From Hofstenia miamia (Eukaryota > Xenacoelomorpha > Acoela), in assembly GCA_004352715.1 (NCBI GenBank), contig SCFE01000030.1:862161-926160 (forward strand): a stretch of DNA of 64,000 bases, read 5' to 3'. Both the position numbers and the translations under genes were made by a program. Positions 40,201 to 48,415 of this stretch are shown piece after piece. The first letter of the stretch is position 1. The number at the start of each line of letters is the position of its first letter. The notes beneath the pieces were generated by a model. That model was not told the DNA's origin, did not search any database, and worked only from the letters and a program-made list of their open reading frames with translations.

Positions 40201-43200
40201 GGGGATATGAGAACGCAGTAACAAAGTGATAACATGTATGCTATAAAAGGTAGGCCTACCTGTGGTTTCTGCATAAAAGGCGTGATAGATGTGTTGGCTT
40301 CTTCAGCTTTCAACTCGGCCTCTGATATATCTGCCATATCCAATGCTGCCTGGAGAATATCAAATGATCCAGACTCTGGACTTGTGCTACTATGCACTGA
40401 ACCCTCCAGTAGAACAGCCTGCTGCGTTGATGGCAATAGCTGTGATATTGTAAGTTGGTTTTCACACTAAAATGCAACAAATATACTTTTATTACAACAG
40501 AATTCACCGCAATATGCTATACACGCTTTGGATTACTCATAAATACAGTGCACAAATGTGCATTGTGTTCCCTTATTGAAATTTTATCATGATTTCATTA
40601 ATAACAAATCGAGACATTAAAATGGACACTAAGCGCAGATAGATAACTATTCTATAAATACATATTTGGGTAAATTATGTATTACAGAACTTTGAAAACC
40701 ACATCTGAAAAATGGAGAAGGCTACCCAATTTGACTATTGGTTTGTTTTAGAAATCTACAAATTCGTTATTTAATTTCAATTGTATCATAAATACACTAT
40801 TAAAACAATAATTACATAAATGAAATGAGAAAGGGCAGGATCGCACTCTAGTTAAAACGAGTAAATCATGCTCAAGGTAATGAAAAGAAAAAATGGTTAG
40901 ATTTTGTATCTATGAGGACTAAGAAATGGCTGAAACCGTTATTGCACATTCTGAGAAAGCAAAATTATACCACCATATCCATTAACGAGGTCTTTAACAA
41001 GTTCATCAAATGCACAGAATATTGACACACCAATAAAGCACGTTGTTAGACTATTCTATTAAAAGAATTGAACAATTAAGACATTTTTGCAGTATTTTCA
41101 ATCATAAAAAAGTGCTAACAGGGTAACCAATACATTTGGTTTCAGTGTAAAATGAAATAGTGCCGAGTTTTTCTTTGCGAATATGTAGTGTCATTATATT
41201 CCTGCATCTCTCCGATCTTGTTTGTTTTTATATTTAATTTAAGTTCAAAATATATATCTAGGAAGCTGTTAAATTAGAATATATTGAAAGAATTAGACAG
41301 ATTTACATTAAAGATGAAAATTTAGCTCACATCACAAAAACTTCGATTAACCTTTTGAAAGTTTCGTCAATAGGACAAAAGTTAATAATTAAAAAATTTT
41401 GATACGGTCTACTATTCGTTGCAACATTAACATTCAAAGTGATTGTTAGCTTTTAAAAATCTTCGAAATGCATACGTGCATAAAAACATGCATGACGCGT
41501 CAATTATAGAATTAGCTACAAAAAAGTACAAAATTCTACAAAAAAATATAAAACCAAATTCTTACTGTTTGAGGCTGTGAAGGTTGATCTTCGAAAAGAT
41601 TTCCATAGCTAAAATATTCAACTTACTTTACATATAGACAATAAATTAATCTTTAGTAGGCCTATCGTAAATCCCTACTTCAAAATAAAAAAATGGGCTT
41701 ACGTGTTAAAATGCATCCGTTTAAAGTTTTAAACGTTTTATAGTATTATTAGCCTTCTAAATACAATGTTATCTCTAACAACCCCCTGACAATAATTTTA
41801 TAGTTATAATTGTTTTACCATTCTACATCTCTATGTATTAGTCATGCACATCTTGGAATTTAAGGTAGTAAGAAAAATTGAGTTTTATATTAGGGATCGC
41901 TAGAAACCCCAGTGCAATTATTGAACGTTTTTGGTCTGGTTTATAGAAGGTTAAAAATTAGTACCATGCTTATGCCTAATTTAAATTTACTTGATACAAG
42001 ACAATCTTTTATATTGTGTCACGTTGTCTCAACATGATGAAAATGCAACGAGGTTTGACTGTCCTAGCAATTCGAATACAGCATGATCACAGAAAGTTCG
42101 GCAGACCGGACGAGTCGGGTAATTACATGTTCGTCATTAGGACATATTTGGATCTCACGCTTTAACAGACGACAGGCAGGAGTCTATCTTTAATAATAAT
42201 AATCAGATGTCTCATAAATGAACTCAATTAGTAAATGGATTAGATATTTCTAAGACATGAAAATCCTGATGTGATAGAATTTAAAAATAATGTTATGATG
42301 TTTGATTCTACAAGAGATTCTATTAACAGAATATCCACATCTTAGCTCTAACACTTGAAGTTTTTTTGGCAACTTATGGAACCATTGAAATCTTTGGTTC
42401 AAACAAACCAATTCTTTTAACCTATGACGGAATATAATTAATTAATAGTTGATTGAATTGAAAGACATTGAATTCCATCATTTACTAACATTTCTGGCTG
42501 TCAACTGTCATTTTAGATATACTGCTTTGAATTAATTTCACGGAGTAAAGTAAATTAACTTCGACCAATAATTTCTCAACAATACGACAAAATGCGCAAA
42601 TGTATCGGAATATTTCCTATTAAGTGTGGCTAATGCTACAAGAGACTTCTATACGTACTAGTTCTTTGTTGCATGCAGTGAAATAAGCCTAAAGACATTT
42701 AGTCTGTTTTTGTGATTAAAATTTGCATTGCGGCAGTACGGGGGGAAAATCGAACAAAGTAAGTCAAACGCCTATATTATCGTATAAATTAGTCTTAGAA
42801 AGTCTACGAGAGCTCATCAAATAAAAGGCTCCTGGATTAGTTTTCCATTGTTTAATGGCTTGTAACTTTTTAGGTTTAGAAATGTTATTATCGTGGTTCA
42901 AATTCAACAGACTTACTGCAGTTTACATAGCCAAAACCGCAAATTTATCCACATGGTCAACAAACTTTAACCAAAGGAACTATAAACAAACTCAAAATCT
43001 CCATTTAAAATCCAATACGTCGGAATTAGCTGATTTTGAATACAAACTCAAACTCTCAAGGATATGTGCATTTTTAAAGGTTGCAATGCAGTAATTTTTG
43101 ACGTATCTGCTGTACATGTTTAAAAGAACAGCTGCTTTTTAATAACCTTGTTCTGGTTGTTCCCAATTTAATCTAGATTGGTGCGTATTTTGTAAAAAAA

Positions 43201-43852
43201 GGAAAATAATTTCTCAATTTTATAAATTCGATTTCACAAGACCCTAGTCTGCAACTGGCGCACGCTACATTTGCTTAACTTCACCAAAACTTGTGCACTT
43301 ATAAATTGGTATTTTACCAGAAAAATTGACCAAAAATGTTGACCTTATATTGACCTAATGATAAAATCAAAACAACTTCAAATGGAATGTGTTTAGTTTT
43401 CAACTAAAAAAAGTTTCGTAGCTTCGAAAAACTTCATTCAAAAATTGCATAAGAACACTGGACCCTTTGAAGTTTTGCTCTAATTGCTGGATGGTCTATA
43501 ATGTTCCTATTAACGATTGTGGTCAGATTTTTATCTTATCTAATCATTTTTAGTATTTTCTGAATTCAAATTGTAATAATAATTTTCATAAAACATATAG
43601 AACTACCAATTAAGTAGTCAAGTTTAACCATATTTTAACCGTACGAAATATTGTAGACTTTTTCGACAATACAACCATATAAATATTCACAAAATGCGCG
43701 GTTTTCATGTCTAAACAAATATTGCAATGCGTTTCAGAACAAGAAAAACATCGTGACTATGAATTTTCACTATTATCTAAAGTAAAAGCATTGGCAAATC
43801 CTTGTAAGAAAACTGTAGTGACTACTAACCTAAAATTATACGTGTCATCCAT
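21972..43852 (-). CDS. BICRA: BICRA/GLTSCR1-like ncBAF chromatin-remodelling subunit (15 coding exons, complete)
   Basis: Coding exons, in transcript order: 43852-43830, 41608-41566, 40466-40260, 40060-39871, 39616-39438, 36603-36348, 35452-35174, 34558-34405, 32872-32830, 26262-26228, 25441-25311, 24630-24598, 24060-23966, 23213-23120, 22297-21972. All borders are AG/GT, all phases agree, and the sum is 2088 nt (695 aa plus TGA). Seen: start MDD; helix DILQAALDMADISEAELKAE (58-77); polyQ (129-134) followed by basic PPKKARR; Gln/Thr/Ser/Pro-rich middle; basic KSKPRTPKKTVKNR (340-353); RLLPYHLYQ (494-502); KKQAMFDKYKSLMVEES (539-555); ESVLLDRLWVEDE (563-575); C-terminal EEEEAVNSILY. Known: vertebrate BICRA/BICRAL share the N-terminal DILQ-type helix and the C-terminal GLTSCR1 domain. 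They join BRD9 in ncBAF/GBAF in the nucleus. Inferred: same role here. The protein is much shorter than human BICRA, with a reduced tail after the domain. No neighbouring gene forms a unit with it. An extra 5' non-coding exon is likely, because an acceptor-like AG precedes exon 1. Confidence 0.9.
22644..23018 (-). CDS. Hypothetical 124-aa ORF in BICRA-like intron 14
   Basis: An uninterrupted ATG-to-stop frame with one hydrophobic segment (ILILFVIYLLFFLFYNGL). It is longer than expected by chance in such AT-rich DNA, but no family is recognised. It cannot be an in-frame cassette with both splice sites, as far as I can see. Probably fortuitous. Confidence 0.2.
   Translation of the reverse strand: MFILRQRNVCYCYLSIGILWHTKQLLQCSYVLNLLIERKCCKDSSIVGKFQTKRLIDYFRSFNLLHEDILILFVIYLLFFLFYNGLKLICNSLTLFELGRFPLHTLTAKILIFLKKLWSFLNEI
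23120..23213 (-). CDS. BICRA: BICRA-like exon 14 (GLTSCR1 domain, last helix)
   Basis: Acceptor TATTTAG, donor GTTTTT (weak), phase 0 in and 1 out. KLHSTAESVLLDRLWVEDET aligns with RVSPSAEMVMIDRMFIQEEK of human BICRA. Confidence 0.9.
23966..24060 (-). CDS. BICRA: BICRA-like exon 13 (GLTSCR1 domain core helix)
   Basis: Acceptor TCATTTTAG, donor GTTAGT, phase 1 in and 0 out. DDNQLEEKCAKLLVKKQAMF then DKYKSLMVEES aligns with VDEEFETVSTQLLKRTQAML then NKYRLLLLEES of human BICRA. Confidence 0.92.
24598..24630 (-). CDS. BICRA: BICRA-like exon 12 (33-nt microexon)
   Basis: Acceptor TGATTTCAG, donor GTAAGT, phase 1 on both sides. It encodes ELHPESISASC, inside the variable loop of the GLTSCR1 domain where human BICRA has LPSPSDYHK. 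Strong splice signals and matching phase support it. Being 33 nt, it could be skipped without a frameshift. Confidence 0.75.
25311..25441 (-). CDS. BICRA: BICRA-like exon 11 (GLTSCR1 domain, first half)
   Basis: Acceptor GAAATTAG, donor GTAATT, phase 2 in and 1 out. VVEPNYKDPFVDINDVASRL followed by LPYHLYQ aligns with VLHPDYKTAFPSFEDALHRL followed by LPYHVYQ of human BICRA. The RLLPYHLYQ core is the key diagnostic motif of the family. Confidence 0.92.
26228..26262 (-). CDS. BICRA: BICRA-like exon 10 (35-nt microexon)
   Basis: Acceptor TATTTTAG, donor GTAAGT, phase 0 in and 2 out. It encodes DQKPNKEANLP. Joined to exon 11 this gives KPNKEANLPFLQQK, which resembles QPSKEACFLEHLHK at the start of the human GLTSCR1 domain. 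Confidence 0.78.
26265..29900. other. Intron 9 of the BICRA-like gene, 3' part
   Basis: The stretch 26.9-28.6 kb has more even base composition than its surroundings. It has no long frame and no motif I can assign on either strand, and may be an old retroelement. Nothing else seen. Confidence 0.4.
29912..30363. mobile_element. hAT-type non-autonomous element with 8-bp TSD in BICRA-like intron 9
   Basis: The element is bounded by an exact 8-bp direct repeat ACCATAAC (29904-29911 and 30364-30371). The ends are TAGGGTTTTTTGAGAAA and, inverted, TAGAGTTTCTGGGAAA. The interior holds TATTCGAATA-like palindromes and no ORF. Eight-bp duplications are the hAT signature. Confidence 0.75.
30717..30945 (-). 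CDS. Candidate exon for a membrane segment inside BICRA-like intron 9
   Basis: The minus strand is open for about 77 codons with balanced codon use in an AT-rich intron: LVLTLCMFSFSVVIGAHHER, NRFWLNGFLHH, then LLIAFCMLGVLVEVVAWLFV and a TGA. Two hydrophobic stretches could be membrane helices joined by a charged loop. The only upstream acceptor is AAAAGTAG (weak). The family is not recognised. The plus strand also has a 32-codon open frame here, so strand is uncertain. Confidence 0.35.
32830..32872 (-). CDS. BICRA: BICRA-like exon 9 (43-nt microexon)
   Basis: Acceptor CTATTTAG, donor GTAACA, phase 2 in and 0 out. It encodes ITSVTNAANYSLCE after completing a Pro codon. I accepted it because a fragment of length 1 modulo 3 was needed between exons 8 and 10, and this one has both splice signals and no stop. 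It is less certain than its neighbours. Confidence 0.6.
34405..34558 (-). CDS. BICRA: BICRA-like exon 8
   Basis: Residues 393-443. Acceptor CATTATCAG, donor GTGAGT, phase 1 in and 2 out. It encodes TLQGFVQTFTNRS and Gln/Ser/Thr/Pro-rich sequence with no recognised fold. An in-frame TGA formed by the donor shows that the exon must be spliced. Confidence 0.82.
34647..34917. mobile_element. hAT-like MITE in BICRA-like intron 7
   Basis: The left end TAGAGATGAACATGGG and right end CCCATGTCCATCTCTG are imperfect inverted repeats. The flanks share CACGG, consistent with a decayed 8-bp target duplication. No coding capacity. It lies about 90 bp upstream of exon 8. Confidence 0.55.
35174..35452 (-). 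CDS. BICRA: BICRA-like exon 7 (basic region)
   Basis: Residues 300-392. Acceptor GAATTTAG, donor GTAAGT, phase 1 on both sides. Ser/Asn/Thr-rich with the basic cluster KSKPRTPKKTVKNR, which could bind DNA or act as a nuclear import signal. It ends in SFDGGGDP. Confidence 0.85.
35700..36110. repeat. Interspersed repeat, copy 1 (BICRA-like intron 6)
   Basis: Shares CATATCAAGAAACAGT, CTCAATGG, AGCCTCAT and CCTCACGATTTTCAAAT, with a downstream GTGGAAAAACGATTT, with the copy at 50.4-50.9 kb in the same order. Divergent, with no ORF and no sharp ends found. Confidence 0.65.
36348..36603 (-). CDS. BICRA: BICRA-like exon 6
   Basis: Residues 215-299. Acceptor TTCTTTAG, donor GTATCT (weak), phase 0 in and 1 out. 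It encodes QPVLKFVDVNGQPVQVMMQP and TLQLIQDPKTHQLKLVPIAQ, a Gln/Val-rich, activation-domain-like sequence. If the weak donor is skipped, translation runs on for GIFLEDKFDE and stops at 36316, which would give a truncated isoform without the GLTSCR1 domain. The phase of exon 7 supports splicing at 36348. Confidence 0.85.
39128..39414. mobile_element. piggyBac-type MITE in BICRA-like intron 5
   Basis: The ends are perfect inverted repeats over 10 bp, CCCCTTAACT at the left and AGTTAAGGGG at the right. Both are flanked by TTAA (39124-39127 and 39415-39418). TTAA target sites with CCC-starting termini are typical of piggyBac. At 287 bp with no ORF it is non-autonomous. It lies about 20 nt inside the intron after exon 5. 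Confidence 0.75.
39438..39616 (-). CDS. BICRA: BICRA-like exon 5
   Basis: Residues 155-214. Acceptor AAATTTAG, donor GTAAGA, phase 1 in and 0 out. It encodes NQLMFLSVNDGGGRVPPLPS and a Thr/Ser/Ala-rich tail. A TTAA-flanked miniature transposon starts about 20 nt into the following intron. Confidence 0.83.
39871..40060 (-). CDS. BICRA: BICRA-like exon 4 (polyQ and basic stretch)
   Basis: Residues 92-154. Acceptor ATTGCTTAG, donor GTAATT, phase 0 in and 1 out. Low-complexity Gln/Thr/Pro sequence with a six-Gln run, then HTPPKKARRNS, a plausible monopartite nuclear localisation signal. The CAG/CAA-mixed Gln run is a likely length polymorphism. Confidence 0.85.
40260..40466 (-). CDS. BICRA: BICRA-like exon 3 (N-terminal conserved helix)
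   Basis: Residues 23-91. Acceptor GCATTTTAG, donor GTAGGC, phase 0 on both sides. It contains FDILQAALDMADISEAELKA followed by TPF, which matches the CDILQQSLQEANITEQTLEA...GPF block of human BICRA. This is the strongest N-terminal family signature. Confidence 0.88.
40470..43829. other. Introns 1 and 2 of the BICRA-like gene, apart from exon 2
   Basis: AT-rich intronic DNA. A plus-strand 79-codon ORF at 42855-43094 is antisense and unremarkable. No repeats with clear ends. Confidence 0.5.
41566..41608 (-). CDS. BICRA: BICRA-like exon 2 (43-nt microexon)
   Basis: Acceptor ATATTTTAG, donor GTAAGA, phase 2 in and 0 out. Encodes SYGNLFEDQPSQPQT (first Ser shared with exon 1), an acidic and Gln/Pro linker. 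Recognised through phase match and good splice signals rather than homology. Confidence 0.75.
43830..43852 (-). CDS. BICRA: BICRA-like exon 1 (start codon)
   Basis: Encodes MDDTYNF plus two bases of a Ser codon, which the next exon completes. The donor is GTTAGT. The first in-frame codon upstream that stops translation is a TGA about 40 nt 5'. The start MDD matches the start of vertebrate BICRA. A TTTAG acceptor lies 19 nt upstream of the ATG, so this may be the second transcribed exon. Confidence 0.75.
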
Positions 43853-45345
43853 CTTGAGGTGCAAAGACTCTAAATGACAATGTATAAATCAAAGTAAATA
43901 AAACAAATAACTAAAACGTAAAATGTATGTACACGATCTCAGAAAAAGTATTTTTATAACAGTTTAATTTCAGAACTTTAAAGCAGCACTACACATGCCT
44001 TATGTCATAAGGCAATTCGAGATAGAAATTGGTTTCCAATTAGTAACTGTTAGCTGCCTCTAGCCATCAGTTAGCAAAACGACTCCGCAAAAATGAAGAA
44101 CAGTGACAATTGAAATAAGCCTATTAATAAATCTGTATTTTGATTCCTGTTAGAAAGATTCTTATTTAAAACTAGAGCTCCGTCCTCTTATTAAGAATTG
44201 CTTAGATCAACACAATTGATCAAAGTACCTGCTGGTATGAGCGCAACAAAACATTCTATGCAGATAATCATAAATTTATGAATTTCACAATTCCTACAAG
44301 ACGAAAGGTCCAATATGTGTTGGAAACGAAATTAGAAATTTTTTATAACTTTATTACTTAAAAGATGCGTCTAAAGTCCACATCACAAAATGCCATTTAT
44401 ATTGCAATTTAAGAAAAATTTAGCTATTTTAGCAATTTAACTTTAAAATTCAAGTCTAAAAAATCAAAAAATTTAACATTTTAACAAGAACATTACTCGT
44501 GAGTCAGTTGGGTGAAATACCTATGAAGCAAAACGGATGCTTTTTTATTAAACTACGTTCAATATTTCTTTATTGCCAGTGCAAATCCGGGTTGACATCA
44601 TAATTTAATGAATTCAGATAATGTCCACCTATATTTTTGTTCTAATTTCAATTATTGAAATCAATTTAAATTTAAAAGTATGGATATCACTGGTCCAGCA
44701 CACAAAATATTTAGGAAGACCTGGAAACTCCAATCACGAATTCGAATTTTATTTTATTAGATGCAAAGCCCGACTTCTGAAAAGGATTTAAAAATGACTG
44801 GATGTAGACTAACTGCGAAAACCAAATTTGCATTGATTATCTAAACAGAACAAACAGGGCTGTGTGAACAAATAAACTAAAGACAGCATGAACTAAGTGA
44901 CATTTACAAATAAATGACACAAAGAATGAATAATTGAAGATTTGAGTGGAGAAAAACATAGCTTACGAAACGCAGGTGCGACTTACAAATCGAAGGATAG
45001 TCGTTTGAAAATTTAATGTTTAATGTCGCAAATGAAGTAATCACAGAGAGACAATTCATGATAATGTATGACAAGCTTAGAAGACATCATCACTTATACT
45101 TTAATTAACAAGCAACAATTCTGGCAATAACACTCACTTTGGCCAGGCGTGGTCCAAGAAAATTTTGAATGGGGAGGGGTGGTTCCAAATTTTTTCCTAC
45201 AATTATTAAGATACGATTATTTATTTGAAATTCATTCAAAATCTAACAAATTTTTGAAAAATTCATAGTAGGTTTGGAAGAAATTGTTTGAAAATGTGCG
45301 GGAAGCAGGGCATTGGAATATATCAGATTTTTATATATATATATA

Positions 45346-45503
45346 CAGTCAAATCTTGCTACTAAGTCATCCCGCTACTATGCCATTCTCGCTATTGCCA
45401 CTTTTCCTCGGTCCCGATGATAATAAACCTGCTGTTACAAACTCTCGGTACTATGCCACTTGCTCTCGGTCCTTACGGGTGGCAAAGTAGTGAGATTTGA
45501 CTG
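45346..45503. mobile_element. pogo/Tc1-type MITE with TA target duplication
   Basis: Left end CAGTCAAATCTTGCTACTA, right end TAGTGAGATTTGACTG, inverted repeats of about 16-19 bp with TA on both sides. It is 158 bp with no ORF. After the adjacent N gap, GAGATTTGTCTGTATATA (45630) repeats the right end, so a second copy probably lies in or across the gap. Confidence 0.75.
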
Positions 45504-45637
45504 TATATATATATATATATATATATATATNNNNNNNNNNNNNNNNNNNNNNNNNNNNNNNNNNNNNNNNNNNNNNNNNNNNNNNNNNNNNNNNNNNNNN
45601 NNNNNNNNNNNNNNNNNNNNNNNNNNNNNGAGATTTG

Positions 45638-45674
<37 letters not shown>

Positions 45675-46003
45675 GTATATTTTATAGATTTTACTTCGTA
45701 TATTGTTTACGTATATTAATATTTTCCAAATACTATTTCGTGTATTTGTAATTGATGTTAGAGATAATCACTTTCATATAAAATGTCATTTTTTCCATAC
45801 ACTACAATTTTTTACCAGATGTTGAAGAGAAATAAACTATCTATTAATATCTTCTATTATGTTAGATTACATTTGCAACAGTATTTCGAACTGATCCTGA
45901 AAGAAAACTATCAGTTTCAGCTTTCTTTACTTAGTTGACTTCGTATATATACGATAATCTTTTTTTAAAAAAAGTTTTCGTATATTCATATATATAGACG
46001 TCA

Positions 46004-46261
46004 ATGCCCTGGTGGGAAAACATTTTGATCTCTATAAAGGTTAAAATTATACATTTTGATACGCGAATCAAAGAGCACATCAATGGCCATTTAACATCAG
46101 AAATTTTTAATCACATTCATAATATCAACATTGAAAATTTTAAGATCATTAGAAGAACAAAATATACAAAAATTGCAGAAGCCATTGAAATTAACAACAT
46201 CGACAAAACAAAGTTATTAAATAAACAAATTAATCCTACTAAGTATTTATATTTATTTTAG
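46004..46261 (+). pseudogene. Penelope-like element, C-terminal GIY-YIG endonuclease part
   Basis: DTRIKEHINGHL, FNHIHNINIENF and AEAIEINNIDKTKLLNKQ follow the order RxKEH...H....F.I.....EAIEI......LN of Penelope-like GIY-YIG domains. The Arg of the RxxEH block and the Glu of EAIEI are kept. The RT and the YIG start are missing, so it is 5'-truncated. A hammerhead-like RNA core lies about 65 bp downstream, as is usual for these elements. Confidence 0.7.
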
Positions 46262-46319
46262 ATTTCATTTTATAATTTTAGTGTAGTTTATAAATTGTAA
46301 AAATATTTTTGCCGCAAAT

Positions 46320-46362
46320 TATTTGCTGATGATGATTATATAATATAATCGAAACGTTCAAT
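46320..46362 (+). ncRNA. Hammerhead-ribozyme-like core of a Penelope-like element
   Basis: CTGATGA (46326-46332) is followed by a perfect 7-bp stem, GATTATA (46334-46340) with TATAATC (46344-46350) and a TAA loop, then GAAACG (46351-46356). This is the order of the hammerhead core (CUGAUGA, stem II, GAAA). One extra T sits between CTGATGA and stem II. Stems I and III and the cleavage triplet could not be fixed. Hammerheads are known in the terminal repeats of Penelope-like elements. Confidence 0.55.
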
Positions 46363-47218
46363 GTGTTTTCCTTTTAGAATGTATTCATTAAGTAAACTTT
46401 CAAAAAAATATACCAATTATTTGCAATATATAGGATGATAGAGAAAAACTCCTTTCTGTTAGATAATTGTAGAAAAAGTTCACACATATTGAATAAACAG
46501 TGAGATATGGAGTGAATTTACGGGTGAGAAGAAGAGTTCCAATTTGGTCCAAATTGAGAATGAAATATAGGTTTCATAGTTTCTAAATGAAGACGAGGCG
46601 GTATTATTAATATAATATTATGACAAGTGGAAAATTAAGCGATTACACTCTTCAAATAAATTTAAAACGGCGCCAATTCCCAATATTTCACTTTTAGAGG
46701 AGGTTTTATATGCAAATAATTTCTTTGGTGTCAGCTTGAGCAACCTAATTCTCAATGACACCTCAATTGTAGTTAAGAGAAATGAACAGAAATTCAAGGA
46801 ATACTGAAATATATGATTTTACCTTACATCGGAAACGACCGATAGAGCTATTAAGCGAAAATTAAATTTTTTTAATTTTTCAAAATTTACAATTATAGTG
46901 TCAAAAAAAGTTATTTAAAACGTGTACTGGAAGCTAAAACTTTATCAAAGTTCAATCATAAAGATTGCCTAAAACACGCATTTAAAAATTTTCTAGAAGT
47001 CACTCATTTGAAATTAAGTTTATCTAATCATTTTAAATATATTAATGCACTGGCTCTGGATTTCCTCCTTACATCAAACTGTTCGATTATAGCAATTCCA
47101 GATTGAATACATCTAATCTAAAATCATATATTTGGTCCTAAAACATTTCTGGCCCCCCCCCCCCCCNNNNNNNNNNNNNNNNNNNNNNNNNNNNNNNNNN
47201 NNNNNNNNNNNNNNNNNN

Positions 47219-47390
47219 CTCAACAAATAGCTATAAAATGAACAGCTGCGTGAATATTTTTACATTTAGCATCATAAAATTATGCAAATTTCTTTAGTAA
47301 TCCCATTCTCAGTAAAGAAAGTTACATGAGCACCTAGGGGTCCATGTTTGCCCCAGTTGAGAGCCACTACTCTAGATGTAACACATTATA
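47219..47390. mobile_element. Possible DNA-transposon end beside an assembly gap
   Basis: GCCCCAGTTGAGAGCCACTA (about 47349-47368) resembles hAT-type termini ending GTTGAGAACCACTG. The left end would fall in the gap, which is preceded by a C homopolymer at 47152-47166. Confidence 0.3.
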
Positions 47391-47599
47391 TTTATTATAT
47401 TTACAAAAATCAATTGGGGTTGGGACGTTAAAATTAATCTTTACAATATGAAATTAAAAATTTCACAAACAAATCGACGAAGCATTAATATCACCATGCC
47501 AGACATTATATGCCTACTCATCTGCTAACAACCTCCAATATAAAATCTGATCTATATTCTTAAACAATGTGCTTAAAAACATAATTTCGAGTGAAATAT

Positions 47600-47810
47600 T
47601 ATTAAATTTCTTCAAAGTTGTATACACAAAATACAAATTTACATATATTTGTTTCGGAAAGCATTGTTCTGCGGTCTTCCAGAACAACACCAAATTTCCT
47701 GAATGTTCTCTTGGCATCGCAATTTCGATTGGACAATTCTGGGCTAGTGCCAAATCTTCTGAAACCCAATTTGTCAAGCAAAATATATGCTGATAAATGG
47801 GTTTGTCGAT
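47600..47810 (-). CDS. Unassigned coding-like patch
   Basis: A GC-richer islet where both strands stay open in more than one frame for 64-120 codons. One minus frame, after a GGGTTTCAG acceptor, reads DLALAQNCPIEIAMPREHSG then NLVLFWKTAEQCFPKQIY, and meets a GTAAAT donor. The other reads KLGFRRFGTSPELSNRN. The frame cannot be decided and no family is recognised. Confidence 0.25.
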
Positions 47811-48224
47811 AAAACAAATGAAATATGTGGTCACAAATGTGAGCCAAATATGTGAACAAACAAAATATTTGTTCATATTTAATTGGCTGCACTACTAATG
47901 AGTCATTGCGGAAACACTAGTGTATTAGCAAGTTATAAAAAATTTAACACTCCATTCAATGAGCATCAGTGTATTTGCCTCTCTTAAATCGCTGTAATCT
48001 GTTACTAGTGTCATGCCGACACTTCCAGTATTAAAAACTGAGAAAATATCAAAATTAGTATTTTTTACATCGAGAAGAATGTGAAAAGAAATAGGAGGCC
48101 TTTATTGCAACTTTTGCAAAACCAAAACGCATCTAGATTCACATAGATATTCAGCAACCCACAAATAGCGTATGTTGCCGTCCACTTAAAATCTTCTGAT
48201 CCAATAAAAAAATTCCTGAGGTAT

Positions 48225-48415
48225 TCTTGAAAGCTGATATTTCACTTTACAAATTACACCACAAAGCCCTTAAACAACTTTTTGATAAACATGTGGTTCC
48301 ATATATCAGTGAATCAACCTACTGTAATTCTAAGCAGCGAATATTTGACAGAAGGGTAAGTGTGGACTGTGACAAAACAATGATTTACAACACTAAATTT
48401 GATGCGAACTAGGCA
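48225..48415 (+). pseudogene. hAT/CGGBP1-like transposase fragment
   Basis: ADISLYKLHHKALKQLFDKH followed by YISESTYCNSKQRIFD resembles the P/AxSKLxNPxxRxFLEKY...IPDESTLRKxY region shared by hAT-derived proteins such as CGGBP1. Downstream translation (HVADDTQMRPF) is frameshifted. No termini found. Confidence 0.4.

Noticed and set aside
42855-43094. 79-aa plus-strand ORF in intron 1
   Set aside because: Antisense to the intron, with no homology and no splice or promoter context.
45460-45751. ORFs with Tyr-Ile repeats across the N gap
   Set aside because: They translate an (AT)n microsatellite and unknown bases.
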